From NCBI RefSeq assembly GCF_031457955.1, contig NZ_JAVDXN010000003.1, positions 186,001 to 250,000 on the forward strand: a stretch of 64,000 nucleotides of DNA, given 5' to 3'. The translations under genes and the position numbers were made by a program. This stretch comes from Mixta sp031457955. Lineage in GTDB: Bacteria; Pseudomonadota; Gammaproteobacteria; Enterobacterales; Enterobacteriaceae. Numbering within the stretch: the stretch's first letter is position 1; each line of letters opens with the position of its first letter. The notes under the pieces were generated by a model. The model had not been told where the DNA came from and did no database searches. It was given only the letters and a program-made list of their open reading frames with translations. Positions 44,267 through 52,250 of the stretch are shown piece by piece.

Positions 44267-44932
44267 ATGGCTAAATCCAGACTCAAATTTCGTCTGCACC
44301 GCACGGTGATTGTGCTGATCTGTCTGACGCTGCTGGTGGTGCTGATGCAGGGCGCGTCATGGTTCAGTCTGGGCCATCAGATGGCTCGCTCCGAACAGGT
44401 TGAAGAGCTGGCGCGCACGCTGACGCGTCAGGTCGCTTTTACCCTTACGCCGCTGATGGACCGCCAGGACGATAACCGCACGCAAATCACCGCCGTTCTG
44501 CAACAGATGACCGCTAACAGCCGTATCCTTGACGCCTCGGTTTACGACAGCGAAGGGTCGCTGGTTGCACGCAGCGGCGAAGGCATCAGCGTGCGCGATC
44601 GTCTGGCGTTGGATGGCAAACGCGCAGGCAGCTATTTTAATCATCAGCTGGTGCAGCCGCTGGAAAACAGCGATGGTCCGCAGGGGTTTTTACGCGTTAC
44701 GCTGGATACCCATGTGCTGGTGACCGAAGCCAAGCAGGTGGATAACACCACGAATATTCTGCGTTTAATGATGCTGCTGGCGCTGGCTATCGGGATTATC
44801 CTTACCCGAACGCTGCTACGCGATCGCCGCACCCGCTGGCAACAGTCCCCTTTCCTGCTGACCGCCAATACGCCAGTTAAAGAAGATGACGACGAGCCTG
44901 ACGACGCATCAGCTGAAGCGAAAAAAAGCTGA
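44267..44932 (+). CDS. ytjB: Inner membrane protein YtjB (Smp)
   Basis: A 221-residue protein with an N-terminal membrane anchor (RTVIVLICLTLLVVLMQG), a periplasmic sensor-like domain (about 40-160) and a second membrane segment (ILRLMMLLALAIGIILTRTLL). An acidic cytoplasmic tail follows. This is the E. coli YtjB/Smp layout. Its function is unknown. The ATG at 44267 follows GAAGG; a TTG two codons upstream is in frame but less likely. It is divergent from serB. Confidence 0.92.
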   Translation: MAKSRLKFRLHRTVIVLICLTLLVVLMQGASWFSLGHQMARSEQVEELARTLTRQVAFTLTPLMDRQDDNRTQITAVLQQMTANSRILDASVYDSEGSLVARSGEGISVRDRLALDGKRAGSYFNHQLVQPLENSDGPQGFLRVTLDTHVLVTEAKQVDNTTNILRLMMLLALAIGIILTRTLLRDRRTRWQQSPFLLTANTPVKEDDDEPDDASAEAKKS

Positions 44933-44974
44933 GACCTTAAGGGAACGGAGCAGGAAAGCGGGCAGAACAGAATA

Positions 44975-44999
44975 ACCGGACGAGGCGGCCTCGCCCGGT
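44975..44999. terminator. Hairpin between ytjB and deoD
   Basis: ACCGGACGAGG and CCTCGCCCGGT pair over 11 positions (one G-U in the minus-strand RNA) around CGG, between the convergent ends of ytjB and the deo operon. U-tracts are poor on both sides. Confidence 0.55.
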
Positions 45000-45007
45000 A
45001 AAGGCGG

Positions 45008-45727
45008 TTAGGCGTTGTCGCCCAGCAGCACCGACTCCAGCGCGATTTTCACCATGTCGCTGAACGTGGTTTGACGTTCTGCCGCCGTGGTCTGCTCATG
45101 GGTACGGATATGGTCAGAAACGGTACAGATAGCCAGCGCTTTCGCGCCAAATTCTGCCGCCACGCCATAGATGCCCGCCGCTTCCATTTCCACGCCAAGA
45201 ATGCCATATTTTTCCATCACGTCGAACATTTGCGGGTCCGGCGTATAGAACAGGTCAGCAGAGAAAATATTGCCGACGCGCGCGTCGATACCCAGCGCTT
45301 TCGCCGCGTCAGCCGCATTACGCACCATGTCATAATCGGCGATGGCGGCAAAGTCGTGATCCTTAAAGCGCATACGGTTCACTTTAGAATCGGTACAGGC
45401 GCCCATGCCGATGACCACGTCACGCAGTTTCACATCGGCACGTACCGCGCCGCAGGAACCCACACGAATGATTTTTTTCACGCCAAATTCGGTGATCAGC
45501 TCTTTCGCGTAGATGGAGCAGGAGGGAATACCCATGCCGTGGCCCATCACGGAAATGCGACGGCCTTTATAGGTGCCGGTATAGCCCAGCATGCCGCGCA
45601 CGTTGTTCACTTCTACCGCATCTTCCAGAAAGGTTTCCGCGATATGTTTCGCACGCAGCGGATCGCCCGGCATCAACACCACGTCCGCGAAATCACCCAT
45701 CTCAGCATTAATATGAGGCGTAGCCAT
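45008..45727 (-). CDS. deoD: Purine nucleoside phosphorylase DeoD
   Basis: A hexameric phosphorylase that splits purine (deoxy)nucleosides into base and pentose-1-phosphate. The protein has 239 residues, the E. coli length. The start MATPHINAEMGDFADVVLMPGDP and motifs GHGMGIPSCSIYAKELI and GVEMEAAGIYGVAAEFG are diagnostic. It is the last gene of deoCABD. The 65-bp gap after deoB carries a stem-loop. Confidence 0.98.
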   Translation of the reverse strand: MATPHINAEMGDFADVVLMPGDPLRAKHIAETFLEDAVEVNNVRGMLGYTGTYKGRRISVMGHGMGIPSCSIYAKELITEFGVKKIIRVGSCGAVRADVKLRDVVIGMGACTDSKVNRMRFKDHDFAAIADYDMVRNAADAAKALGIDARVGNIFSADLFYTPDPQMFDVMEKYGILGVEMEAAGIYGVAAEFGAKALAICTVSDHIRTHEQTTAAERQTTFSDMVKIALESVLLGDNA

Positions 45728-45755
45728 TGTCGTTATTCCTTGAAAAAATAGAACA

Positions 45756-45775
45756 CGCCAGCCCAACGGCTGGCG
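45756..45775 (-). other. Intercistronic hairpin between deoB and deoD
   Basis: CGCCAGCC (45756-45763) and GGCTGGCG (45768-45775) form a perfect 8-bp stem around a tetraloop, 17 bp after the deoB stop. A T-run comes about 10 bases later on the minus strand. It may partly attenuate deoD or protect the deoB message. Confidence 0.6.
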
Positions 45776-45792
45776 TTAATGAAAGCCGCGTA

Positions 45793-47016
45793 TTACAGCA
45801 TGCTTTTGCCATATTCCATATCGGAAAGGCCAAAGTATTCCGCTACCGTCTGCCCGATATCGGCAAAGGTCTCGCGCGCGCCGAGGAAGCCCGGTTTCAC
45901 GCCCGGCCCGTAGATCATCACCGGGATATGTTCGCGGGTATGATCGGTGCCGTGCCAGCTGGGATCGCAGCCATGATCGGCGGTGAGGATCAGAATATCG
46001 CCCTCTTTCACCAGCGCCATCAGCTCCGGCAGGCGGCGGTCAAACAGCTCGAGGCCACCGGCGTAGCCCGCCACGTCACGACGATGCCCCCAGGCGGAGT
46101 CAAAATCGACAAAGTTGGTGAAGACAATCGAATTATCCGGTGCCTGCGCCATCTCTTTAACCGTGGCATCGAACAGCGCATCAAGGCCGGTCGCTTTCAC
46201 CTTTTTGGTGATGCCGACGTGCGCGTAAATATCAGCGATTTTACCCACTGAAATCACTTCGCCCTGTTTTTCATCCACCAGCTTTTTCAGGATGGTTGGC
46301 GACGGCGGCTCGACAGCTAAATCGTGACGGTTGCCGGTACGTTCGAAATTCCCCGCTTTATCGCCAACAAACGGACGCGCAATCACGCGGCCAATGTTGT
46401 AATCGCCTTTATCCAGCTCTTCACGGGCGATTTCACACAGGTCATACAGGCGCTGCAGGCCGAAAGTCTCTTCGTGACAGGCGATCTGGAACACTGAGTC
46501 GGCGGAGGTATAGAAAATCGGCTTGCCGGTTTTCATATGCTCTTCGCCCAGCTTATCGAGGATCACCGTCCCGGACGAGTGGCAGTTGCCGAGATAGCCC
46601 GGCAGCCCGGCGCGCTCGACCAGCGTATCCAGCAGCTCCTGCGGGAAGCTGTTTTCAGTGTCGCTGAAATAGCCCCAGTCAAACAGCACCGGCACGCCAG
46701 CGATCTCCCAGTGGCCTGACGGCGTATCTTTACCGGAAGAAAGCTCCTGCGCATAGGCATAAGCGCCGATAATTTCCGCCTGCGGATCCAGGCCCGGCGG
46801 GAAGGTGCCGGTAGAGGCTTCCGCCGCTTTGCCCAGTCCCAATGCCGTCAGGTTTGGCAGGTTCAGCGGCCCCTGACGCCCTTTATCCGCTTCGCCGTTG
46901 AAGCAGGCCTGCGCGATATGACCCAGTGTGTCTGAGCCTTTATCACCATATTTTTCAGCGTCTTTACTGGCACCGATTCCGAAGGAATCCAACACCATAA
47001 TAAATGCACGTTTCAT
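45793..47016 (-). CDS. deoB: Phosphopentomutase
   Basis: An alkaline-phosphatase-superfamily mutase that interconverts (deoxy)ribose 1- and 5-phosphates. The protein has 407 residues (E. coli 407). Metal-binding motifs are MKRAFIMVLDSFGIGASKDA at the N-terminus and TADHGCDPSWHGTDHTREHIP near the C-terminus. It is the third gene of the deo operon, 172 bp after deoA, an unusually long gap with a repeat-like segment. Confidence 0.98.
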   Translation of the reverse strand: MKRAFIMVLDSFGIGASKDAEKYGDKGSDTLGHIAQACFNGEADKGRQGPLNLPNLTALGLGKAAEASTGTFPPGLDPQAEIIGAYAYAQELSSGKDTPSGHWEIAGVPVLFDWGYFSDTENSFPQELLDTLVERAGLPGYLGNCHSSGTVILDKLGEEHMKTGKPIFYTSADSVFQIACHEETFGLQRLYDLCEIAREELDKGDYNIGRVIARPFVGDKAGNFERTGNRHDLAVEPPSPTILKKLVDEKQGEVISVGKIADIYAHVGITKKVKATGLDALFDATVKEMAQAPDNSIVFTNFVDFDSAWGHRRDVAGYAGGLELFDRRLPELMALVKEGDILILTADHGCDPSWHGTDHTREHIPVMIYGPGVKPGFLGARETFADIGQTVAEYFGLSDMEYGKSML

Positions 47017-47079
47017 GTCACTCTCCTGCGCTTACGCGCGATGAGAAAATAAAAAAGCGATCAGAACAGTATGGGGCCT

Positions 47080-47140
47080 ATCCCTGGCATACTTCAAGCC
47101 GCGGGTGCGTTGGCGAGGCTCGCTTATCCCAGCGGCGCAT
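47080..47140. repeat. Possible dispersed intergenic repeat in the deoA-deoB gap
   Basis: The segment around CATACTTCAAGCCGCGGGTG and GCGTTGGCGAGGCTCGCTTA resembles a short sequence that recurs between genes in Serratia, Yersinia and Erwinia-group genomes, as I remember it. No second copy is seen in this window, so the assignment is weak. Confidence 0.3.
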
Positions 47141-47188
47141 TGATTCGGGCGCGCTGGTCGCTCTGCAACACGGCAAACGCAGCGACGA

Positions 47189-48511
47189 TCAGGCGCTGAT
47201 TCTGCGGTAGATCACCGGTGTGGCGGCCGGTTTGCTGTCGCCAAGCGTGATCGCCGCTTTTACCGCCTGCGCCGCTTCCTGCCAGCTCGCTTCGCTGGCG
47301 GCATGAATCACCGCCAGCGGACGTTCCGCATCCACATTGTCGCCCAGCTGCACCATTTCGTTCAGGCCTACGCTGTAATCGATGCTGTCGCTGGCGCGAC
47401 GACGCCCGCCGCCTAACGTCACTACCGCCATGCCAAGGGCGCGCGTATCCATCTCGTTAACGATGCCGGGCGCATCGGCATACACCGCCTTGCTCAGCAT
47501 CGGCGCAGGCAGATAGCTGTCCATTCTTTCAATAAAATCGGTCGGGCCTTTCTGCGCCGCCACCATGCGTGCAAAGACATCGGCAGCGCTGCCGTTATCC
47601 AGCACGTTTTGCAATTGTGTACGCGCCGAGGCGTCATCTGCTGCCAGGCCGCCGGAAATTAACATTTCGCTGCACAGCGCCAGCGTAACTTCCAGCAGAC
47701 GCGGATTGCGATAGCTGCCGGTCAGGAACTGAACCGCTTCACGCACTTCCAACGCGTTACCGGCGCTGGAAGCCAGCACCTGATTCATATCGGTGAGCAG
47801 CGCAGTAGTTTTGCAGCCTGCGCCGTTGGCCACGCCAACAATCGCCTGCGCCAGCTGCGCCGACAGTTCAAACGTCGGCATAAACGCGCCGGATCCCACT
47901 TTCACATCCATTACCAGCGCATCCAGCCCTTCGGCCAGCTTTTTCGCCAGGATCGAGGCGGTAATCAGCGGTATAGAGTCAACCGTGGCGGTAATGTCGC
48001 GCGTGGCGTAAAACCGTTTATCCGCCGGGGCCAGCGAATTGGTTTGGCCGATAATGGCGACGCCGGTTTGTTTAATGATTTCGCGGAAACGGGCATCGCT
48101 GGGGAAAATATCAAAACCCGGGATCGCTTCCAGCTTATCCAGCGTGCCGCCGGTATGACCCAGCCCACGCCCGGAGATCATCGGCACGTAGCCGCCGCAG
48201 GCGGCAACCATCGGTCCCAGCATCAGCGAGGTCACATCGCCCACGCCGCCGGTAGAGTGCTTATCCACCACCGGACCGTTTAAGTTTAATGATTTCCACG
48301 ACAGCACCGCGCCGGAATCACGCATTGCCATGGTTAATGCCACACGTTCCGGCAACGTCATATCATGGAAAAAAATGGTCATCGCCAGCGCGGCGATCTG
48401 CCCTTCTGATACGCTGTTATCACGTACGCCATTAATAAAGAAGCGGATCTCTTCTTCACTCAGCGCGTGGCCGTCACGTTTTTTTCGAATTATTTCTTGT
48501 GGTAGAAACAA
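47189..48511 (-). CDS. deoA: Thymidine phosphorylase
   Basis: It cleaves thymidine and deoxyuridine to base and deoxyribose-1-phosphate. The protein has 440 residues, the E. coli length. Signatures are KHSTGGVGDVTSLMLGPMVAACG, MVSGRGLGHTGGTLDKLE-like MISGRGLGHTGGTLDKLEAI, and a C-terminal RRRASDSIDYSVGL. It is second in the deo operon, 109 bp after deoC. Confidence 0.98.
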   Translation of the reverse strand: MFLPQEIIRKKRDGHALSEEEIRFFINGVRDNSVSEGQIAALAMTIFFHDMTLPERVALTMAMRDSGAVLSWKSLNLNGPVVDKHSTGGVGDVTSLMLGPMVAACGGYVPMISGRGLGHTGGTLDKLEAIPGFDIFPSDARFREIIKQTGVAIIGQTNSLAPADKRFYATRDITATVDSIPLITASILAKKLAEGLDALVMDVKVGSGAFMPTFELSAQLAQAIVGVANGAGCKTTALLTDMNQVLASSAGNALEVREAVQFLTGSYRNPRLLEVTLALCSEMLISGGLAADDASARTQLQNVLDNGSAADVFARMVAAQKGPTDFIERMDSYLPAPMLSKAVYADAPGIVNEMDTRALGMAVVTLGGGRRRASDSIDYSVGLNEMVQLGDNVDAERPLAVIHAASEASWQEAAQAVKAAITLGDSKPAATPVIYRRISA

Positions 48512-48620
48512 GGCAACCCCCTGTTTAACGGATCAATAAATCAGGCCTGGTGTCCCGATCCAACGGTGCGGAAGCATTATGTTTAGCGGACGACACGCGT
48601 CCGCCAGGATGAAAGGAAAA

Positions 48621-49400
48621 TCAGTAGCTGCTGGTGCTGCGCGCGCTGTCATAGCCCGCCGCGTTCAGCAGGCTTGCCAGCAGGCTGGAGGCGCCGAAAC
48701 GGAAATGACGCGCATCCGCCCAGTCGCTGCCCAGAATGTCATCGGTCAGCTGCAGATAGAGCGCCGCGTCTTCCGCGGTACGTACGCCGCCCGCAGGCTT
48801 GAAGCCAACGCGATCTTTCACGCCTTTATCGCGGATCACTTCCATCATGATCTTCGCAACCTCCGGCGTGGCGTTGACCGGCACTTTACCGGTGGAGGTT
48901 TTAATAAAATCGGCACCGGCATCGATAGCGATTTCAGAAGCCTGACGGATCAGCGCTTCCTCTTTCAGCTCGCCGGTTTCAATGATTACTTTCAGCAGAA
49001 CATTGGCCGCCGCACAGGCTTCTTTGCACGCTTTCACCAGCTTAAAGCCGGTTTCGCTGTCGCCCGCCATCAGCGTGCGGTAAGGGAACACCACATCCAC
49101 TTCGTCTGCGCCGTAGGCAATCGCCGCACGGGTTTCCGCCAGCGCGATATCAATATCGTCATTGCCGTGCGGGAAGTTGGTCACGGTAGCGATACGAATA
49201 TCGGGCGTGCCCTGCTCGCGCAGCGTTTTACGGGCAATGGGAATAAAACGGGGATAGATGCAGATGGCGGCGGTGTTGCCTGCCGGGGATTTCGCCTGCT
49301 GACACAGCGCAATCACTTTTGCATCGGTGTCATCATCATTCAGCGTGGTTAAATCCATGAGTTTGAGCGCACGCAGCGCGGCAGCGGTTACATCAGTCAT
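48621..49400 (-). CDS. deoC: Deoxyribose-phosphate aldolase
   Basis: A class I aldolase that splits deoxyribose-5-phosphate into glyceraldehyde-3-phosphate and acetaldehyde. It also clears the DeoR inducer. The protein has 259 residues, the E. coli length. The Schiff-base lysine lies in FIKTSTGKVPVNATPEVAK, and a proton-relay region is YGADEVDVVFPYRTLMAG. It is the first gene of deoCABD, with a leader of about 118 bases from the predicted start site. Confidence 0.98.
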   Translation of the reverse strand: MTDVTAAALRALKLMDLTTLNDDDTDAKVIALCQQAKSPAGNTAAICIYPRFIPIARKTLREQGTPDIRIATVTNFPHGNDDIDIALAETRAAIAYGADEVDVVFPYRTLMAGDSETGFKLVKACKEACAAANVLLKVIIETGELKEEALIRQASEIAIDAGADFIKTSTGKVPVNATPEVAKIMMEVIRDKGVKDRVGFKPAGGVRTAEDAALYLQLTDDILGSDWADARHFRFGASSLLASLLNAAGYDSARSTSSY

Positions 49401-49517
49401 AATGCTCTCCAGAAAGATTCAGTGAGCTTCCGCCAGGGAAGGCTCAACACGAGGTCTTGGTTCCTTGAAGAGGGTTGAGATCCATCTCACCTTGCCAGCG
49501 ATGCTGATTCGCTTTGA

Positions 49518-49533
49518 TGTTACGATTTTAACA
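49518..49533 (-). promoter_or_regulatory. DeoR operator overlapping the deoP2 -10 element
   Basis: TGTTACGATTTTAACA fits the DeoR palindrome TGTTAGAATTCTAACA with three mismatches. On the minus strand it contains TAAAAT (49530-49525), a good -10, which puts the start site near 49518. The class II CRP site then lies at about -42. Confidence 0.8.
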
Positions 49534-49552
49534 CTACCGGCAGGCTCTGTGT

Positions 49553-49568
49553 TGTGCGTAAGCTCACA
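49553..49568 (-). promoter_or_regulatory. CRP site 1 of deoP2
   Basis: TGTGCGTAAGCTCACA is a one-mismatch match to the TGTGA-N6-TCACA consensus, centred about 42 bp upstream of the predicted start. Class II cAMP-CRP activation is expected. Confidence 0.75.
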
Positions 49569-49605
49569 TTTAATTAAGAAACGTCATCATCAGGTTTACA
49601 TTTAA

Positions 49606-49621
49606 TGTGACGCTTATCGCA
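49606..49621 (-). promoter_or_regulatory. CRP site 2 of deoP2
   Basis: TGTGACGCTTATCGCA matches the consensus with one mismatch. Its centre is 53 bp from CRP site 1, the spacing I know from E. coli deoP2, where CytR binds between the two CRP dimers. CytR control here is an inference. Confidence 0.75.
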
Positions 49622-49685
49622 TTAAAAGCGCTTCAGCCGCAGCCGGATCCGCTTTTCAGACGCTATCATAACGCAGAACAGCGAA

Positions 49686-49701
49686 TGTTAGAATTATCAC
49701 A
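49686..49701 (-). promoter_or_regulatory. Second DeoR operator (upstream)
   Basis: TGTTAGAATTATCACA has a perfect left half (TGTTAGAATT) of the DeoR operator and a weak right half. It lies 168 bp upstream of the first operator, next to a TATGAT -10-like hexamer (49670-49665, minus). It may be a compact deoP1 operator or a looping partner. Confidence 0.65.
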
Positions 49702-49730
49702 TTCACGCGTTACCTGTTCTTGAAATTGTT

Positions 49731-49811
49731 GCTTGCGCCAGCGATTTTATTCACCTTAACGGGCAGGACCTGATGCAAGCGCCAGCTGTCGCTTGCGCCA
49801 GCGATTTTATT
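49731..49811. repeat. 21-bp direct repeat at the 3' end of yjjV
   Basis: GCTTGCGCCAGCGATTTTAT plus one T occurs at 49731-49751 and again at 49791-49811, exactly 60 bp apart. The second copy includes the yjjV stop codon. It suggests a small duplication or replication slip at the gene end. Confidence 0.8.
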
Positions 49812-50580
49812 GCAGCCGGAACAGCCGCTCGCTGTTAGCGGCCAGCGTTGCGGCAATCTCTTCTGGCGCTTCCGCACGCAGCTCGCACAGCGCCTGCCAC
49901 ACTTTTACCACCTGTTCAGGCCGGTTAGGCTGGCCCTGAAAGCCATTCAGCGGCATATCAGGCGCATCGGTCTCCAGCAGCAGCGCCTCCAACGGCAGCT
50001 GCGCAATGGTGTTACGCGTTTTGCTGGCGCGCGGATAGGTAATGGTGCCGCCCACACCGATAGCATAACCGGCAGCGATAAACGCCTGCGCCTGCTGCAG
50101 GCTGCCGGCAAACCCATGCACCACGCCACGCCGCGGCACCTCGATACGCCGTAGATGCATCGCTAATTTGTCATGGGTGCGTCGTGAATGCAGGATCACC
50201 GGCAGATCGTACTCCCGCGCCAGACGCAGCTGCGCATCGAGAAAATATTGCTGTCGATCGAATTGCGGATCCTCCATATAAAGATCCAGCCCGATCTCGC
50301 CGATCGCCACCAGCTTTGCCGGTCGTTGATGCAGCCGTTGCGCCAGCTGCTCCAGCGCCGCCTCGCTGTGCTGATGAATAACGATGGGATGTAGCCCCAG
50401 CGCGGCATACAGCGGCATATGGCGTTGCGCCAGCTGTAACACGGCGGCAAAGCGCGTGGCATCCACTGCCGGAACGATAATTTTTTCTACGCCGGCCTGC
50501 GCGGCGCGCGACACGCTCTGCGCCTCATCGCCGGTAAAGGGAGGAAAATCAAAATGACAGTGGGTATCAATAAATCTCAC
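49807..50580 (-). CDS. yjjV: TatD-family metal-dependent hydrolase YjjV
   Basis: A 257-residue amidohydrolase-fold protein of the TatD DNase family. The metal-binding HCHFDFP lies at residues 7-13, then AIGEIGLDLYMEDPQFDRQQ, HSRRTHDKLAMHLR and LETDAPDMPLNGFQG, all family motifs. Nuclease or editing activity is known for relatives, but the YjjV substrate is not. It is upstream of deoC on the same strand, with the deo control region between. Confidence 0.94.
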   Translation of the reverse strand: MRFIDTHCHFDFPPFTGDEAQSVSRAAQAGVEKIIVPAVDATRFAAVLQLAQRHMPLYAALGLHPIVIHQHSEAALEQLAQRLHQRPAKLVAIGEIGLDLYMEDPQFDRQQYFLDAQLRLAREYDLPVILHSRRTHDKLAMHLRRIEVPRRGVVHGFAGSLQQAQAFIAAGYAIGVGGTITYPRASKTRNTIAQLPLEALLLETDAPDMPLNGFQGQPNRPEQVVKVWQALCELRAEAPEEIAATLAANSERLFRLQ

Positions 50581-50764
50581 GCCCGCGCTCCTTAATTAAA
50601 CTCAACGCTATTTTGCGCTATTTTATTTGTCGCTGCACGGGAGTTAATTGAGGTTGTCTTGCATAGGGGAATGAGAGATGAATGTAGACATCGCCTTTGC
50701 CGCAAAGATGGCAAAAGCAGTAAAGAGAAATGTAGCAGTGCAGAAAAAAGAGAGAAAAAGCACT

Positions 50765-50803
50765 AAGCTGGCACGTTGCTGTGGAGCAAAAGCGGGCCAG
50801 CTT
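50765..50803 (-). terminator. Hairpin after the CsbD-like gene
   Basis: AAGCTGGC (50765-50772) and GCCAGCTT (50796-50803) are exact inverted repeats with a long 23-nt loop. On the minus strand T-rich sequence (CTTTTTCTCTCTTTTTT) follows. It is probably a terminator of the CsbD-like gene. The rest of the 50581-50811 gap has no supported gene. Confidence 0.5.
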
Positions 50804-50811
50804 ATAACAGA

Positions 50812-50997
50812 TTAAGGTACACGTTTTTTACAGGTGCCGTCGTGCTGCTCACGGCCATAGTCTTCCTGCAAAATACCGGAGAGCCAGTCATTGCTTCCTG
50901 ACATCCAGGCGTCGTCGTTATCAAACCACTCCGCCCACATTAGCGCCATCTGGCCTTTCCATTGTTTCCATTTGCCTGCAACGATGTCGCTATTCAT
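50812..50997 (-). CDS. CsbD-family (YjbJ-like) stress protein
   Basis: A 61-residue protein with the CsbD pattern: MNSDIVAGKWKQWKGQMALM, then a Trp/Asp-rich middle and LSGILQEDYG. CsbD/YjbJ proteins are abundant small stress proteins under sigma-B or RpoS, of unknown mechanism. This one ends with an unusual basic, Cys-containing tail (GTCKKRVP). The ATG has GGAGAG upstream. It is the first of a CsbD-ytjA-osmY group on one strand. Confidence 0.85.
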   Translation of the reverse strand: MNSDIVAGKWKQWKGQMALMWAEWFDNDDAWMSGSNDWLSGILQEDYGREQHDGTCKKRVP

Positions 50998-51044
50998 GAC
51001 TGCTCTCCGCTAAATTCACTGAATCTGTTTTTCTGGCTGGTTAC

Positions 51045-51206
51045 CTAGGGTCGGCGACGACCGGTAAACAGGCTGACCAGGAACAGAATGATACCTACTA
51101 CGAAGACGATTTTAGCTGCCCATGCGGCTGTACCCGCCAGACCACCGAAACCCAATGCCGCCGCAATCAGTGCGATTACCAGAAAGATAATACCCCAACG
51201 AAACAT
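51045..51206 (-). CDS. ytjA: Small membrane protein YtjA (DUF1328)
   Basis: A 53-residue protein from MFRWGIIFLVIALIAAALGF to FTGRRRP with two hydrophobic segments. It matches E. coli YtjA almost throughout, as I recall it. The Shine-Dalgarno AAGGAG is 7 nt before the ATG. The function is unknown; expression with osmY under stress is likely. Confidence 0.95.
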   Translation of the reverse strand: MFRWGIIFLVIALIAAALGFGGLAGTAAWAAKIVFVVGIILFLVSLFTGRRRP

Positions 51207-51339
51207 AAGCCTCTCCTTTACCATAGTGAAAATCGAACTGCTTATCTCAGTGAATTCATGAACAGTAACCCCATGAATTTTCTTTTTTTAACGGACTTAC
51301 TGCGGCACAGCCAGCAGCGCTGACCATGCCGCTAAAACA

Positions 51340-51954
51340 TTAAGGTTTAACCGTCAGGTCATTCTTAACGCTTTTCACACCTTCAATAGCTTTAGCGATA
51401 CTTTCCGCACGTTCTGACTGTGCTTCTTTTTCTACCGTACCAGAGAGCTGAACCACGCCGTTGGTGGTTTCAACTTTCACATTACGGGACGGTACAATGT
51501 CATCTGCTAATAGCTTAGCCTTGATTTCGCTGGTGGTAGCGGCATCGCCGGCATAACCGCTAACTGATTGGTTTTCGCTGTCTTTAACGTGTAGTTTATC
51601 GCTGACGGATTTCACGCCCTCAACTTTCTTCACCAGAGCCACTGCTTTTTCAGCCTGATCCTGCGAAGAAACGAAACCGCTCAGGGTTACTACGCCCTTC
51701 TGCGTCTCTACTGAGATATCCGTACTTTTAATTGCTTCGTCATCCACCAGAGCCGCTTTTGCTTTGGCGGTGATGGCGCTGTCATCCATAAAACCATCGA
51801 CTTTTTTCATAGAGCTATCGATTTTGGACTCTGTGCTATCCGCTGTATTCTGCGTTTTTTGCGACATGGATTCATCTGCCAACGCAGAACCGCTCAGCAG
51901 CGCAGAACCCACCATCACAGCCATCAGAGTCTTAGTAATCTTAGTCTTGTTCAT
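51340..51954 (-). CDS. osmY: Osmotically induced periplasmic protein OsmY
   Basis: A 204-residue periplasmic protein with signal peptide MNKTKITKTLMAVMVGSALLS ending at SALA, and two BON domains (about 58-125 and 135-203) that bind membranes or act as a chaperone. In E. coli osmY is a standard RpoS- and hyperosmotic-stress-induced gene. A Shine-Dalgarno (AGAAGGAAG) precedes the ATG. The 296 bp upstream should contain its RpoS promoter and hold the prfC terminator at the far end. Confidence 0.96.
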   Translation of the reverse strand: MNKTKITKTLMAVMVGSALLSGSALADESMSQKTQNTADSTESKIDSSMKKVDGFMDDSAITAKAKAALVDDEAIKSTDISVETQKGVVTLSGFVSSQDQAEKAVALVKKVEGVKSVSDKLHVKDSENQSVSGYAGDAATTSEIKAKLLADDIVPSRNVKVETTNGVVQLSGTVEKEAQSERAESIAKAIEGVKSVKNDLTVKP

Positions 51955-52197
51955 CGATATCTTCCTTCTTATGCGTTATTCCACTTACCACCGTAAGCGT
52001 AGCGACAACGTACCGCTGTGCCGCTTAAATGGATGTCAGGAGGCTTTCGCCGCCGCTTTTTGCATCCGACAAACTAAGCATAGACAAGGATCGGCATTCG
52101 TCTCGTTTTTCTGGTTAAAAAACAGGTAAAAGGCGGATTCTATGGTTTTTTTAAGAGGAGTCTGTAGCGGGGAGATGACAATTTGTACTGGTACTAC

Positions 52198-52235
52198 AAA
52201 AACGCATCGCGAAGGCGCATGCGGCCTTCGCGATG
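52198..52235 (-). terminator. prfC terminator
   Basis: On the minus strand, CATCGCGAAGGC and GCCTTCGCGATG form a perfect 12-bp stem with a 7-nt loop, followed by CGTTTTT. It lies 16 bp beyond the prfC stop. Confidence 0.9.
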
Positions 52236-52250
52236 GTTAAACACGCGCGA

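Noticed and set aside
50678..50815. Plus-strand 45-codon frame beginning MNVDIAFAAKMAKAVKR
   Set aside because: The composition is plausible and a GA-rich stretch precedes it, but it overlaps the hairpin after the CsbD-like gene and I know no homologue; evidence is too thin.
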